Shown here: positions 52,571 through 64,000 of the stretch, in pieces
Layout of the letters: the number at the start of each line of letters is the position of its first letter
How positions within the stretch are numbered: the stretch's first letter is position 1
NCBI GenBank assembly: GCA_037577475.1
Contig: CM075183.1
Coordinates: forward strand, 14,342,971-14,406,970
Length of the DNA stretch: 64,000 bases
Reading direction: 5' to 3'
DNA from: Chaunax sp. Z400
Taxonomy: Eukaryota > Chordata > Actinopteri > Lophiiformes > Chaunacidae
The notes under the pieces: model-generated
The model's database searches: none
What the model saw: the letters and a program-made list of their open reading frames with translations, nothing else
Told to the model about the DNA's origin: nothing
Made by a program: the position numbers and the translations under genes

Positions 52571-55500
52571 AAAAAAAACAGAAAGTGTATTTCATAAAAT
52601 GTATTTATATTCTTTCAATGATGGAGAGAAAGAAACCATGCCTACAAAGGCGAAACGTGTGTTCAGGCGAGATGGAATTTGATGGCTCAACAGTGAACAA
52701 AGACTGAGCAAGGACAGGTTACATCTTGCTGCTATTTGAGATGCGAGAGGCGATAACTCCTCGATCTAAGTATGTTGTTTTGGCAAAACAAAGAAAATCA
52801 AAGCCTACAGCAGCTTTGTCTAAAACTTGCCACTGGAACAGGAGGTATTTCTTGCTGCGAGTAATAATATTTGAGAGGCCTCTGAGTGAATTATTCCAAT
52901 TCCAATTCCATCTCTGTATGCAAAATGTCTGCCTCTGTGCAGTGTTAGCTAAGTGTTAATCTGCAAAAAAAAAACAAACCCAAACCCTGCTCATTTGGAG
53001 TGCCAATGAGGTTTACATGCACCTTTAAGTTTTCCTTTTCCTGCTGTGATACGGCTAATTAGCGTCTATCGTTGCTCTCGTAAACGGCACCTTTTTTGGA
53101 AACGCTTTCTTCATTAAACTTTCATGAGGAGACATCAGTCTGGAAACAGCTTTGAGATGCCATAGCCTGCATACAGCCAAACGACAATCATGGCTGCCTT
53201 CCAACAATGCTTTTGGGTATCTGGCAGGAGAAACCTCCTCGATGGATAAATCGTCTCAGAAAGAGAATGTATTACAAATGAGTCACTTCAAACTCAACTG
53301 CAAAACTTTTTTTTTTTTAATGCAACTCTGTGTCCCTGCCTGAACCGATGTGCTTTAACAGTGATGGAAGGATATTCTATGTATTTTAAAATGACCACTC
53401 ATACAGCAGCATTACCTTTAGCCTCCTCACATTGGTTTCCCATTCCAATCCTTCATAATGCATGCTTTCAACACTGCTCATTATCTTGGCAGTTGCCCAG
53501 TGTTAGTTACTGTATGTAGGGCATCTTGGCCTATGCATCCTTATATGTGTCATCATCACTGTAAGTCATGGACATTATGTGCAAGATATTTCACGTGCAT
53601 CCCTTTCAGAAGCCATTAAGGTAATGAGAGATACTCTTGCTTTACTCTAGTTAAAAGTTTGTAGGTGTCGGGTGCACTGGGTTTACTTGTCTGCAGAAAA
53701 TTGATGTGCTGCACATTAACATGAACATTTCAATGGGTTTTTTTCCCGTTCATTTATAAATAATGTATATATTTTATTATAGGACAATATAGCCTCTATT
53801 TTTAAGTGGAATTGTTCAGAAGGACAACATTGCATAAAGACCATACATAAATAAGAGGAAGTAACGGACAGAAAAACAACTTAATTTTTCTCGGTTGCAA
53901 GCACCAAAGTAGTCTAATGTGACAAAACTGAACTTGCAAAGGCGCTCATTCTAATGTTGAAAGACAAGGAGGAGGGGAAAGGAATTAATTGTACAAGGCA
54001 GCTCCTGTCCGAGTTCCCTGCAGCATGTTCAAGGTCGAACAGACAATTAGTCGATTCTACAGTGAGTCAAAAGTATACCTGATCAAACACAATAGCCAGA
54101 GGCAAGCCTAGTAGCATGGATGAGTGTTGAATATAGTAATTGGATGTGACAACCCATGCCAACTAAAAAGAAACGGCTATGAAATTGCAATGCATTCTAG
54201 AACAAGGTGTTCAAGAGATCATAATTTAGCAGGTTGTCCCTGGTTATTCATCTGGAAGGAAAAAAGAACAGGGTGCCAAACACCATTCATTGTAAATCAT
54301 ACATGCCATAGCCGGTTGTTACATGATAGCTTTACAAACAATATGACAGGAGCATTTGTATCTGAGTCACACAACTGATTTTCCACAGGACGATTCAGTA
54401 GAATTGTGAAAAACATAAAGCTGAGGTTGAGTCAAGTGTCCAAAGGGCACTTTCTCCAAACCCATCCACCCTCTTCAATAAAATGCATGTGTGACAGGGT
54501 GCTAGCCAGTAACTCCAGTGCAGGCAGCAGATTTGACTCAAGACAATGGATTTCAAATTGGCGATTTGTTGCAAAGGTTTCTGGCCTTTTGAATGCATTC
54601 TTGCTCAGTCCAGGAATGTGTCTTACAGATGTTTTGTGCAGACATGCTCTAGAGTGGCCATAAAGTCATGAGATCAGCCATGGTGTGTCTTGAAAACTCT
54701 TCTTCTTCCACAGAATTCAAGATAAAAAAAAGAGAATAATAAACATTAATTTGGTTTTCTCTAGCTTTGGCAACTCTTACCTATCCCCTCATTTACTTCA
54801 CAAAGAGGATTGCCACTGTGATAATAAAGGGGGAGAAATTGAACACATTTGCTAGCCTGCGCTGTTATTAACAACTCTTGTCAACGGAGTTGCTGCAGCA
54901 TTTTCCTAATAAAGCGAGAGACCAAAGTGAAATGAGATTAATTATCATTTAATTTTAGCTTGTGACCTGATTGTCATATGTTTTTTTTGCTTTGCAAAAG
55001 TTGGGCTATTGATTACGTGTTAAAATAAAAAAATTAGATGCCAAGCTGCAAGCAGTTTTTCCCCATGTACCATATGGGAACTGTACCACTTTAGGAACTG
55101 TGAGCTGCATCGTGTTAGAAGTAGAAATTGGAAATGCTTACTTGTAGTGCATTTGTTTTTGTACTTTGGGCTTAATCTGAACAAACCGGACCAAGGTATC
55201 CTGTGCAATATATATAAGTTCAAACTGAGGGCTGAAATTAACAGAAAAAAAGGGCTTTTTTTGCACACTCCCTTCACTTCCTTAATCGGTCTCGGTGAAA
55301 ACTGCGATCTCAAGGACAGTCTTAGACAAGGGCAGGTTCGGCTTTACAGATCCATACTGTATATTCAACAATGGATCTACACACTAAATGAGATGGAAGG
55401 GAGAGAAATGCTGAAGTCACCTTCTAGAGAAGTGCTGAGCACTGGTGCTTGATATAAAAAGACTCCCAATGACAATTTGCACACATTAGCCACTGCCAGG

Positions 55501-55778
55501 CTATCAGACCATATGAGTGTGTAGTGCCAAGTATGGGAGGAGTATAAAAAAGGACATTGGCTCAAAAAGTACCTCAGTGAGCAGATTTTTGCTGAAGACA
55601 TAAGGCCAGTGGACATAAACTCAACCCATTAGCAGATTATATCTATTGATCACCCGTACAAGCGTATGAGCACACGTGAAATCACATTTTCCCTGTATGA
55701 CAACGGTGGCCATTTGAAATGTTGCTTGAGTGCAGTATAAATTCTACACAATTTGTTGATATACCACAGCTGCTACTG

Positions 55779-55780
<2 letters not shown>

Positions 55781-55814
<34 letters not shown>
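55781..55814. repeat. (AC)n microsatellite
   Basis: Seventeen AC units in the intron 5' of Ig2. Confidence 0.96.
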
Positions 55815-55817
<3 letters not shown>

Positions 55818-58295
55818 CTGTTCAAAGTAAACTTCTCACCTGCTGTGTCGTAATGGCTTGACTGATGAAATCAAGCAATATCTTCCTTGTTAAGGCTATA
55901 ATTAAATAAGCCTAATATAAAAATAAGCCTCAGGTGATATTTTCAAGATGTTCCAGGTAGAATGGAGTTACATTCACAGAGTGGAATTCATGACAGATTT
56001 TTTTAAAAGTAGAACCCGATAATAAATGTAAAGCTGGGATGTCTGTTAAGTTAAAAAAAAAGTTAAATATGGACATAAAATTAATATTTTTTTAATTTAG
56101 TGAATGACAGACAGTAAACACAGCACGTTTTAAATTAATTCATTTAATAGTGAGTATGTGTAATATTCCATGCACTTGCACTACACGAGCTCATGGGTAT
56201 AAGTGGAGTCAGGTTTTGGGTTATGATGATTAACTTTTACGTAATAGGCTTTGAAATCAAAATACAGTAAATTAAATATGATAAAGTATTGTAAAATTAA
56301 TATTTGTCTTTGTGTATAGACAAAAATGTAATAAAATGTTCAGAAAAATTGTATATGTATGTATAATTCTGTAATATTTTCATACTCTATGCTTTAATTT
56401 GGCTGCAAAATTAGCCAAAAAGAACAAAGGAGTTTAAGAAGAAAACAAATTTGTGTAGCAGCAGACTTTCCAAGTGAATCCATAAAAGCATAAACCTTTC
56501 CGGTCACATTCTGGCTTTATTTCTGTGGTTACTGCGAGGATTAGATTCAGTCCGACCCTTTGCTTCCCAAGCGGAACAAGACTTTTCACCCCGCTGTTGA
56601 GGTTATTCTTCAGGGAAAATCCCCGCAGACCATAATAAGATATATTTGTTGGACGTATTTGAGTGGATACAATCTCCTCAAAGAGGCTGTCACAGGTCAC
56701 TTGTTGCGACAGCATGGTGGAGAAAAGAGAGTTTCAAGATGTATTGTTGCTTTGGAATTCCTCCTCGACAAAGATGCAGGATTATGGAAGTGAGTGAATT
56801 TTGGGCAGATGCCCTAGACATGACACTCCTTTTTACTCTGCCCCAAATGTTATTTTTGCCCAGTTTAGGAATCAATATTATTCTTTCCACCCCTTCCAAG
56901 ATAAGGTTTTGCGAGCACAGAAAGACGAGCCACAAAACATTACCCATGGAGTGTGACAGCAGGGCTTATTTTTCTTTTGCAGCTTGAGCAAAAGCCATTT
57001 TCCCCCATCACACCATAGCATGTAATTTGAAGTTTGGGAGACGCTGATTAAAGCTCTTCCCATGCTCAAAAATACCCCCGAAAAGTGAGGAAGAAGAGAA
57101 TTTTGCAGGTTTAGGGTGCTGATCATGTTAATCATACAGCACTCTTGCTGCTAACATGGACATATCTTGGAATTGGCTTGTTTCATGGCTTGCTAATGCA
57201 TTAGCGGGCCTAGATTGAATTAGGATTTGGTGTGTTATAAACTAGCAAAAGATAATTAATAAGGAGAACAATTCCATGCACACAGTTTAAGGTGATGGAC
57301 TGCAGCAACGTCATAGAAAATCAAACCTTGACATGCACACATATTGAATGAAGAGACTCTCGGAGCAGACATTGGTCTTTAAGGCATTATTTTATAATGA
57401 GGTTGTTGATTTGGAACACTGGAACACTGTCCATTATCATTTGTTTACAGTTCCCTAAAAATCTGTTGCAAGCTTAGTTAACACATCCGTTCAGAGTCGA
57501 GCGGATTCCTCTTCAACAAAACGTTTTGTTCGGCTCCCGTTCAACTGACGTATTCATTTTTTTTTTCTCCCTTTGGCATGGGAGAAAGGCCTGTTAATTG
57601 TGCTTTTCTTTACACACAAACAAAATTACTCAACCAAACATAAGAGCTCTTGATTAACAAAGGCAGGCAGCAATTCAATTTTGTGCCAATTCTATGACGG
57701 CATCTGTTCTATTTTTCTTTCCCCCACTCTCTAATGTTTTTTCACCCACATCGTCACTTTACTGATTTTGTGCTGTGGTTAAAAAAAAAAAAAAAGTTCA
57801 TTTTCTAGCATTTTCTTAACAATTGACATGGCCTAAATAAAAAAAACAACAACCCCATCCTTACTTTATCAGCTGCCTGCAGCTTGGTTAAACTATCTCA
57901 GACAGTTGCTTTACTCAACACTGCATCCATCATTCTGCCCATAAACTTCTGAGGCAGAACTTGGCCCCACACTTTTGACCATGGCACTAGGGCATTTTAA
58001 TATCGAACTTGAATCTCTTGTTTCCTATTTTCACTGGAAGCCACACAGCCATGTGATGGTATTGATGTCATTTACTAGCTCTCTAAAAAAATCTTATATT
58101 CTGTCTAGTTCGCTTGGTGTTTTCACTTTTAGTTTGGTTGATTTGTTCCAGAACAAGGAAAGCAACGATCCATTGTTGCATTTTAGTTCTGGCGCAGTTT
58201 CTTTTCACAAAGGAACCAAGAGGAGTGCACATGAAGGGAAACGGACTAACAGTCACCTCTTACAGTAGATCTAGAGATGCCTATATTTATGTTGT

Positions 58296-58314
58296 AACAC
58301 AACAGAAGGGTTAA
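58296..58314. repeat. Solo terminal repeat of the TTAA-type MITE
   Basis: AACACAACAGAAGGGTTAA is the exact inverse complement of the first 19 bases of the 43455 copy. I do not see the rest of an element to its left. Confidence 0.6.
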
Positions 58315-59168
58315 GGTCATAAGGTATCACTAATGGGGGCAAAAAAGGCAACACATCAGACAACCATACAGTAGCTATAAAAGTAAAAAAAAAAAAAAGT
58401 ATAAAAGCATGTAGGCGTCTTTGCTGAGCAGAGGGAAGAAATGACGAACTGAGACGTCTAAGTTTTCCCTTAATGCCCACAGAGAATATAAAACCTGTAT
58501 TTATCTTATTGATACATCCCGCTGATATTTGGCACATATGCTGTCCAGTCTAAATAAGATTAGGTTTTCCCCTCGAGCTTCCTTTAAGCCACATTTCCCA
58601 AATAAGCCCTCTGGCACCTGCACAAGGTAGATATTGCTTAACTAATCCAATAATGGACAACAAAATGCTCAGCACTTCTGCCTAATAAGGAACACACAAG
58701 TGTGTGGTGGGGGGAGAATTCCACCTTCCTGAGTCGTTTTTTAAAGGCGACTGAACTCCGAGTCGACCTTTAAATTGTCTTAGATCATGGCATGTATTTG
58801 GACTGATGTGGTTGTTATGATTGCCCAGACTGGAAAAGACCCATATGGATCTAAAATGTGAGAGCACGTCTCAATTATATGCCTGGGGCCACAGGGCTTT
58901 AAGTTTTGGAGGCTTAGACAAACTGATATGAGAAAATGTTAAATGGAAAGCATGACTGCTTTCCAGTTTAGATTTACAAATGCGCCTGTGCACGACTTGC
59001 AGGTCAGAACTGATCCTGTTGGATCTTGCAGAGTGCTGCAGAGTTTGTGCTTTTAATAAAAGCCCACGATCCATTTATTTCCACTGAGGATACACATGTA
59101 TGGTTCAGTATTCACACTAGCATCAATGAAGTGGGTAACAGAGGATTCTGTCACCAGTTCCTTATAAC

Positions 59169-59190
59169 TGTGTGTGTGTGTGTGTGTGTT
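59169..59190. repeat. (TG)n microsatellite
   Basis: About eleven TG units. Confidence 0.93.
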
Positions 59191-62149
59191 AGCATGTGTC
59201 TACTGTAAGTGTCGAGACCCTATTTCCACAGAGAACTCTACCAATCATCTACAACATGAATAATGTCATAGACATGAGGGTGAGTTTAAATGAAAAGTAG
59301 GGACAGTCAGTCCTCATGTATAGTAGTTTGCTAAATTCAAATGACAGCTAAACTGACTACCCACACATATGAAAAAAAGTAGAACATCAATGATACATTT
59401 CTGCAAATGTTCCCTACTCTGTATTTTGTGGAGTGAAAAATTGGGTACTTCAGTGCAATAGTGCAATTAAAATCAGCAGTAAGAGTGTGGCTGGGCTGAC
59501 GAAAATATGCTTTGGTTTAGTTCATTAGTAGATTCTACAGGTATAAAGCTCACTAATGAATATTACTGTGAATATGCCACTGTTGGCTCAAACAGCTAAT
59601 TCCAATTTACTGTAATGGTGTTTTAAGAGAAACAGGCCCACTCCAAGTCAAAGTGGCATTAAGTCTCACTTGCTTGGCGCCTCTAAAAGGGACCTCTGAA
59701 AGGCAGTTCAGTAATTTGCTGAACAAATACAGGCTCTTTGAGAAAACTGCTAAAACCCGAGGGCAGACAACGACGGACCATCTAGTACCCACTAAAATTT
59801 TATTACACCCTTGTTGCCTAAAGGAGAAAAATAGGAATGGATCCTGAAATACTATCCAGTGTGTTCCTTAAAACTCTTGTGATGATGAACCTTGGAACGA
59901 ATTATAGGAGGGAGGAAGGTGAAGGCGTGGAAAGCTCTCGTAACCTGAGGTTCACGGCACTCTGTCTCAGTGAAAAATAGCATCTACTTCCCCCTTGCCC
60001 CGCACTGATTGTTTCTTCCATAAATCCCCTTTGAGATTGTGTAATTAATTGAATGCTGCTTATTTGTCATTAAAAACCCTCGCCTAATGCCTGAGATTAT
60101 GAGGAAACCATTTTAGAGTCAATCTGTTCATCTTAAGGCCTACCGTACCCCCACCAGAAAAACCTTCACAGATGAACAATCAGAACTGTTCCTCATCCTG
60201 AATGACATTGGAAAACTAGTTGTAAGACTTTAAGTCATAAACGTGTGTGACATTTTTTTTTTACTCTCATGTACAGTACAGGCATATACAAGTAAATCTG
60301 ATTGGTCGATCACAAAGTACTTGAGCCCTTCTTGAAAAGACAGAGTGCACATCTGCAATTTGTATGTATATCACAACCGATATAAAAGCCATATCGTTGA
60401 CGATCATGGGATGCTTTTGGGATTGATACAAAGAATATCCACCACTCCCTTCGGGATTATAATGGAAGGCTTTACAGTTACATGAAGAGAAGCAGTTGTT
60501 GGGATTTAGATTGCAATTTGGGTAGAATTTGATGGAAAGCGGTGGGGAAACAGGCTCCAGGTCAGAAGCGACTGGATTTATGCTTTAAAATGACCCGGTC
60601 TAATGTTCCTCCAAGCCTGACATCCCCCCCCCCCATAGACATTCTTTATGGCCATCGCCACTGGGGCAGATTGGATCAGCCAAGCAGAGGGCATGCAACA
60701 GAGATGTACGCCACTTCTGGCAAGGCGCCCCAACCTCTCCCTAGGCCCCATGTCATTCATAAACATGACGGATTAGCTGTGATATTCCTCCATTTACAAC
60801 ATAAGCGAAGGGAGCGGGAGGAAGAGAATGAAAGTAGAGCGCGAGCGTTAGTGTCGCATACCCCTTAGGGGTAGCGCTAAAATGGATGGGTAGAGAGATG
60901 AATAGGAGAGATGAAGCAGGAAGGGCGGAGAAGGAGCCTTCCTCTACAGGCCTGGCTGGGCAAGCAGAAAGGCAGGCAAGAAGCCAGGCACAAAGCTCCA
61001 TTTACGCTCAGATGCCTCCCCCCTCCACCCCCTTTCTTGCTTTACAGACTGCATGTCAGCTCAGCCAGATGTACTGTAAACATCACCTAGGGAAGAGGTG
61101 GAGAGAGAGAAGGAGTGATTTCAAAATCTCCACCTGCATCTGTCATATCTTTCTACCATGCTCCCATTGTCTTTCGCACTCGCCTTCATCACCGACTTCC
61201 CTGCACCGATCCAGTGGCGGCTCATCTGAGACTTTAAAAGATGCCTGATGTTAAATAATCTCCCTTAATCTTTCTTTGTCTGTCGCCCACCTTCTTTGCC
61301 TTCTGTCCTTCTCCCTCTTCCCGATTTCACTTTGCATATTCCATTTGCTGGTTGTTACCTTGAGCAATGATTCCATTAACTCCAGAAAACAGTGCCCCAT
61401 TTATTTAGAGTTGGGGAAAGAAGAAATAACTTTTGCTCTTGTCATCTTATCTGCCATCAGCATTTTGTTTCTGTTATTATTATTATTAATATTCAAAAGG
61501 AGAGAGGAAGGGAGACGACTATTTGACAATGCTTTGAGCTATTTGTCAAACACAAAGCTAAAATGAATGTCGCTTATTCTCTCTCGACTCCGTGAGACGT
61601 ACCTTACGAAGCCTCTTGGTTTTTTATTTTTTCAAACAGTCCATCAACACATATTTGATCCTCTTGAGGGCATTATGCATTCATAAATAAAGAGAATGTG
61701 GTAGGGAATATATAAACAACCACACAGTACTGTCTCCTTAGAGACGCCTCAATTCTCACTGATACTCCTGTCTTCTTGAGGCTTAGACCCACATATCTCT
61801 TTCTTTCAGACTTTTTTCAGACATTGCATATTTACCCTCCAACCGCCCACTTTGTGTGACAATATGTTGCTTGATGTTTTAAAGTTGAATAAAGTTTACG
61901 TTTCTGTGCCAACATTTACCATCAAATAAAATGGAACCGTTTAAGTAGAGTCACCTTTTAATGCGATGGTAATATGGCCAGAAGCTGGCTCAGGAGAGTG
62001 TCAGCGAACAGGTGAGTCTTCCTACCGGGCAACAAAATAAGACAGAAGGCAAGACTGTGAGACGCTGACTTGCTTCATTAACCTTCATGTAATATACCTT
62101 TGCTTGCATCGTCACATGGCAAATCATTTGTGTCCAGAAATCTTTAGCC

Positions 62150-62573
62150 CCATTCAGACAGCGTTTTCATTCCGTGCTTGTTGCGCCTTTATTCCGCCCC
62201 GACATCTGTCTGAACGCATTGAAGGCGTAGAGGGGTGTCAGTTTGTTCCACCTCTGTGACGCCTTGGGAGGTAGTAACAGCGCTGAAACAGGCATCTCTA
62301 TGAATGAATTGACCTGGCATTGCGGAATGGGCGTGACACTGTAGTATATGTTCAGGTGTACAACCTATTCCAGGGATTTAACGATGTGGTAGCAACAGGA
62401 AGTCCGTTGTTTGAAGAATAAGCACAGAAAATGGCTGCTAACTGGGGAGATAGTAAAAAAACACCAAGATGGCGTTGTGACGCCTTGGTCTGGTTCAGTT
62501 TGAACGCACCGAAGTGGTCACAGAGAAGGGGATGCTATTTGGCGCTGTTGCACAATGCCTGTCTGAAAGTGGC
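62150..62573. repeat. MITE-like element with TCAGACAG ends
   Basis: Left end CCATTCAGACAGCGTTTTC; right end on the minus strand CCACTTTCAGACAGGC. Inside, TCTGAACGC and GACGCCTT/GTTTGAACGC recur, and GC content is higher than in the surroundings. The 88-codon plus-strand ORF at 62431 lies largely within it and is not thought to be a gene. Confidence 0.45.
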
Positions 62574-64000
62574 TTGTGTGTTAGGAAACCTGGTTAAGTT
62601 AAGGGGAAAAAAAGGCAGGACTGTTCAAGTGTGTTTGCTGCGGTATGCGTTACATAACCAGCAAACCACAAATCCTTCGAACTTTAATCACTTTTAGTAT
62701 TTTGTGCATGATGGTACCAGATATCTTTATGGTTCACAGGCTACCATTTGAACAGGGTATCATCAGACAAATACAGACAAATACTCTTGGACACGTGCGC
62801 TCTAAACGTCTGAAGAAACCGACTTCATACTCATTCTCTTTTTCCTGAAAAAGGGAAAACCTAACATCATCCATTTCAATTATTGATACAGTTAAAAGCT
62901 TGGTACTGGAGGGGGAACCATAGCGATTATTCATTCTTGCTAACATCATGCAGAGAGGAGTTCTTGCCTCTCAAAGAGCCCTAATGGAAAACGAGGTTAT
63001 ATCAGGCCTTTCAAATTTAGCAGACAGGCATCCTACCCAAAAGTCACTCTGGGAAGCAATGGATGTCACAGCAGGCAGTAGGCTGCATGATTTCATAATG
63101 GAAATGACTATACTGAGGCCACATGTGTGGAGATTTAACAGATGGGTTTACAGCTGAAGTAACTTACAATGAGAATTTATAAGGGTTTGGCTCCAGCATA
63201 AAACACTCTATTGATCTTTGAGCTCGTCTTTACTGTACTGGATGTGAAGGAAAACAACTAATTACAACCAAAAATCAATTCCTGCATTCCATTAAAAAGT
63301 TTCTCATGATCATTTGATGCATTAAGGACGACCCTGCAGTCCCCATCTAATCTAGTAGAAAATGACTTTTGAGTGCAGCTAGGATTAAGCTACTTACATT
63401 AGCACCCCTTCACTACCTGACTCACATTTATACACACCTTGTTTTATGTCCTTATGTCTCACCCAGTGAAGCCAATGGAATATTCCTTAATAAGATTTAT
63501 GCTCTGCTCTGCCATATAATGTACCCTGCAAAGTGCACCAATTCAATTAGGACTTTATTAATGCTAAAATAAGATAAAAAATGTAAAAAAAAAAAAGAAA
63601 AGGAAAAAAAGAATAAACTTGTCTGTGATCTTATGACGTGCAGAAATAAACCAAAACTTTAGCTTGCTATTGCGCTCATATTAGCCTTGAACTCAATGCA
63701 CAAGGACAACTCTACAACATTGCTAGTGTAGCTAGACATAGCACACACATGTATATGCATGTGCACATTTATGATCAAATCAAAGATATTGATTTGCAAA
63801 GAATAATTTGTCAATGCTTAAACGTTCCTTACCATATTTGATCAATTACTGAAGTGCATTTCATCACCTAATTGCACTGCCAGGAATGTGAGGTCATTGT
63901 GGAAGGCAGGCCAGGAAGGTGGGTGGGGGCAACAACAACGACGACATCAGAAAAAAAATCTGCATTTGTCGAGGCTGTGTTTACTTTTGTTAAAACAAAT

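Larger units (their letters stand above)
51914..64000 (-). other. Intron 5' of Ig2, at least 12 kb, open at the window edge
   Basis: No Ig1, signal-peptide or 5' UTR exon could be found, so this intron runs beyond 64000. It holds a dispersed repeat (52300-52570), AC and TG microsatellites, a solo MITE end, a MITE-like element near 62150 and a C11 run at 60624-60634. Some unique AT-rich stretches with paired homeodomain-type sites may be conserved enhancers, but this cannot be judged from one genome. Confidence 0.6.

Noticed and set aside
62431..62697. 88-codon plus-strand ORF starting MAANWGDSKK.
   Set aside because: It starts inside a MITE-like repeat with TCAGACAG ends and shows no protein family resemblance.
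1..64000. tRNA, rRNA or known microRNA genes.
   Set aside because: None was recognised on reading; no cloverleaf boxes or known precursor sequence stood out, though a covariance-model scan was not possible.

Overview
The window is vertebrate nuclear DNA, almost certainly from a teleost fish and probably a percomorph. It is AT-rich and rich in microsatellites, and it carries short non-coding DNA-transposon relics of types common in percomorph genomes. It holds one recognisable protein-coding gene, on the minus strand: the 3' four-fifths or so of a LAR-family receptor protein tyrosine phosphatase. Of PTPRD, PTPRS and PTPRF, the protein best fits PTPRD (PTP-delta) as I remember the family. No other convincing gene was found on either strand.

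Layout, in gene order (right to left). Positions 51914-64000 are intron; the signal peptide and first Ig domain must lie beyond the right edge. I placed 33 coding exons between 51913 and 7086: Ig2 (51913-47819), Ig3 (44060-43791), eight fibronectin III domains (42527 to about 34729), a membrane-proximal stalk (34985-31625), one transmembrane helix (30601-30441), the juxtamembrane and wedge segment (27478-24822), catalytic domain D1 (21825-11018) and pseudo-phosphatase domain D2 (10029-7086), ending in a TAA stop. All exons have GT-AG borders. Their lengths sum to 5411 nt and keep one open frame of 1802 residues plus a split first codon, using the inner of two tandem acceptors at 35182.

Five exons are microexons of 9, 18, 12, 27 and 12 nt, too short for ordinary ORF scanning. 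They encode ESF and GGTPIR (meA, in Ig2), ELRE (meB, between Ig2 and Ig3), WEYDDSTEH (in FN5, the LASE-c position) and SKPD/R (juxtamembrane). Four of the five have a TGC trinucleotide 16-45 nt upstream of their acceptor, as expected for SRRM4/nSR100-controlled neuronal microexons. They would tune binding of this presynaptic adhesion receptor to postsynaptic partners such as IL1RAPL1, IL1RAP and SLITRKs.

Outside the exons are the 3' UTR (left of 7086), about 5.7 kb of mostly featureless flank with two simple repeats and a foldback element, and long introns holding a TTAA-flanked (piggyBac-like) MITE with related copies, hAT-like relics and other dispersed repeats. I see no sign of a novel system. 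The most interesting content is the complete microexon set, its shared upstream motif, a tandem NAGNAG acceptor, a weak acceptor at the start of the skippable FN4-FN7 block, and what looks like a degraded furin site.
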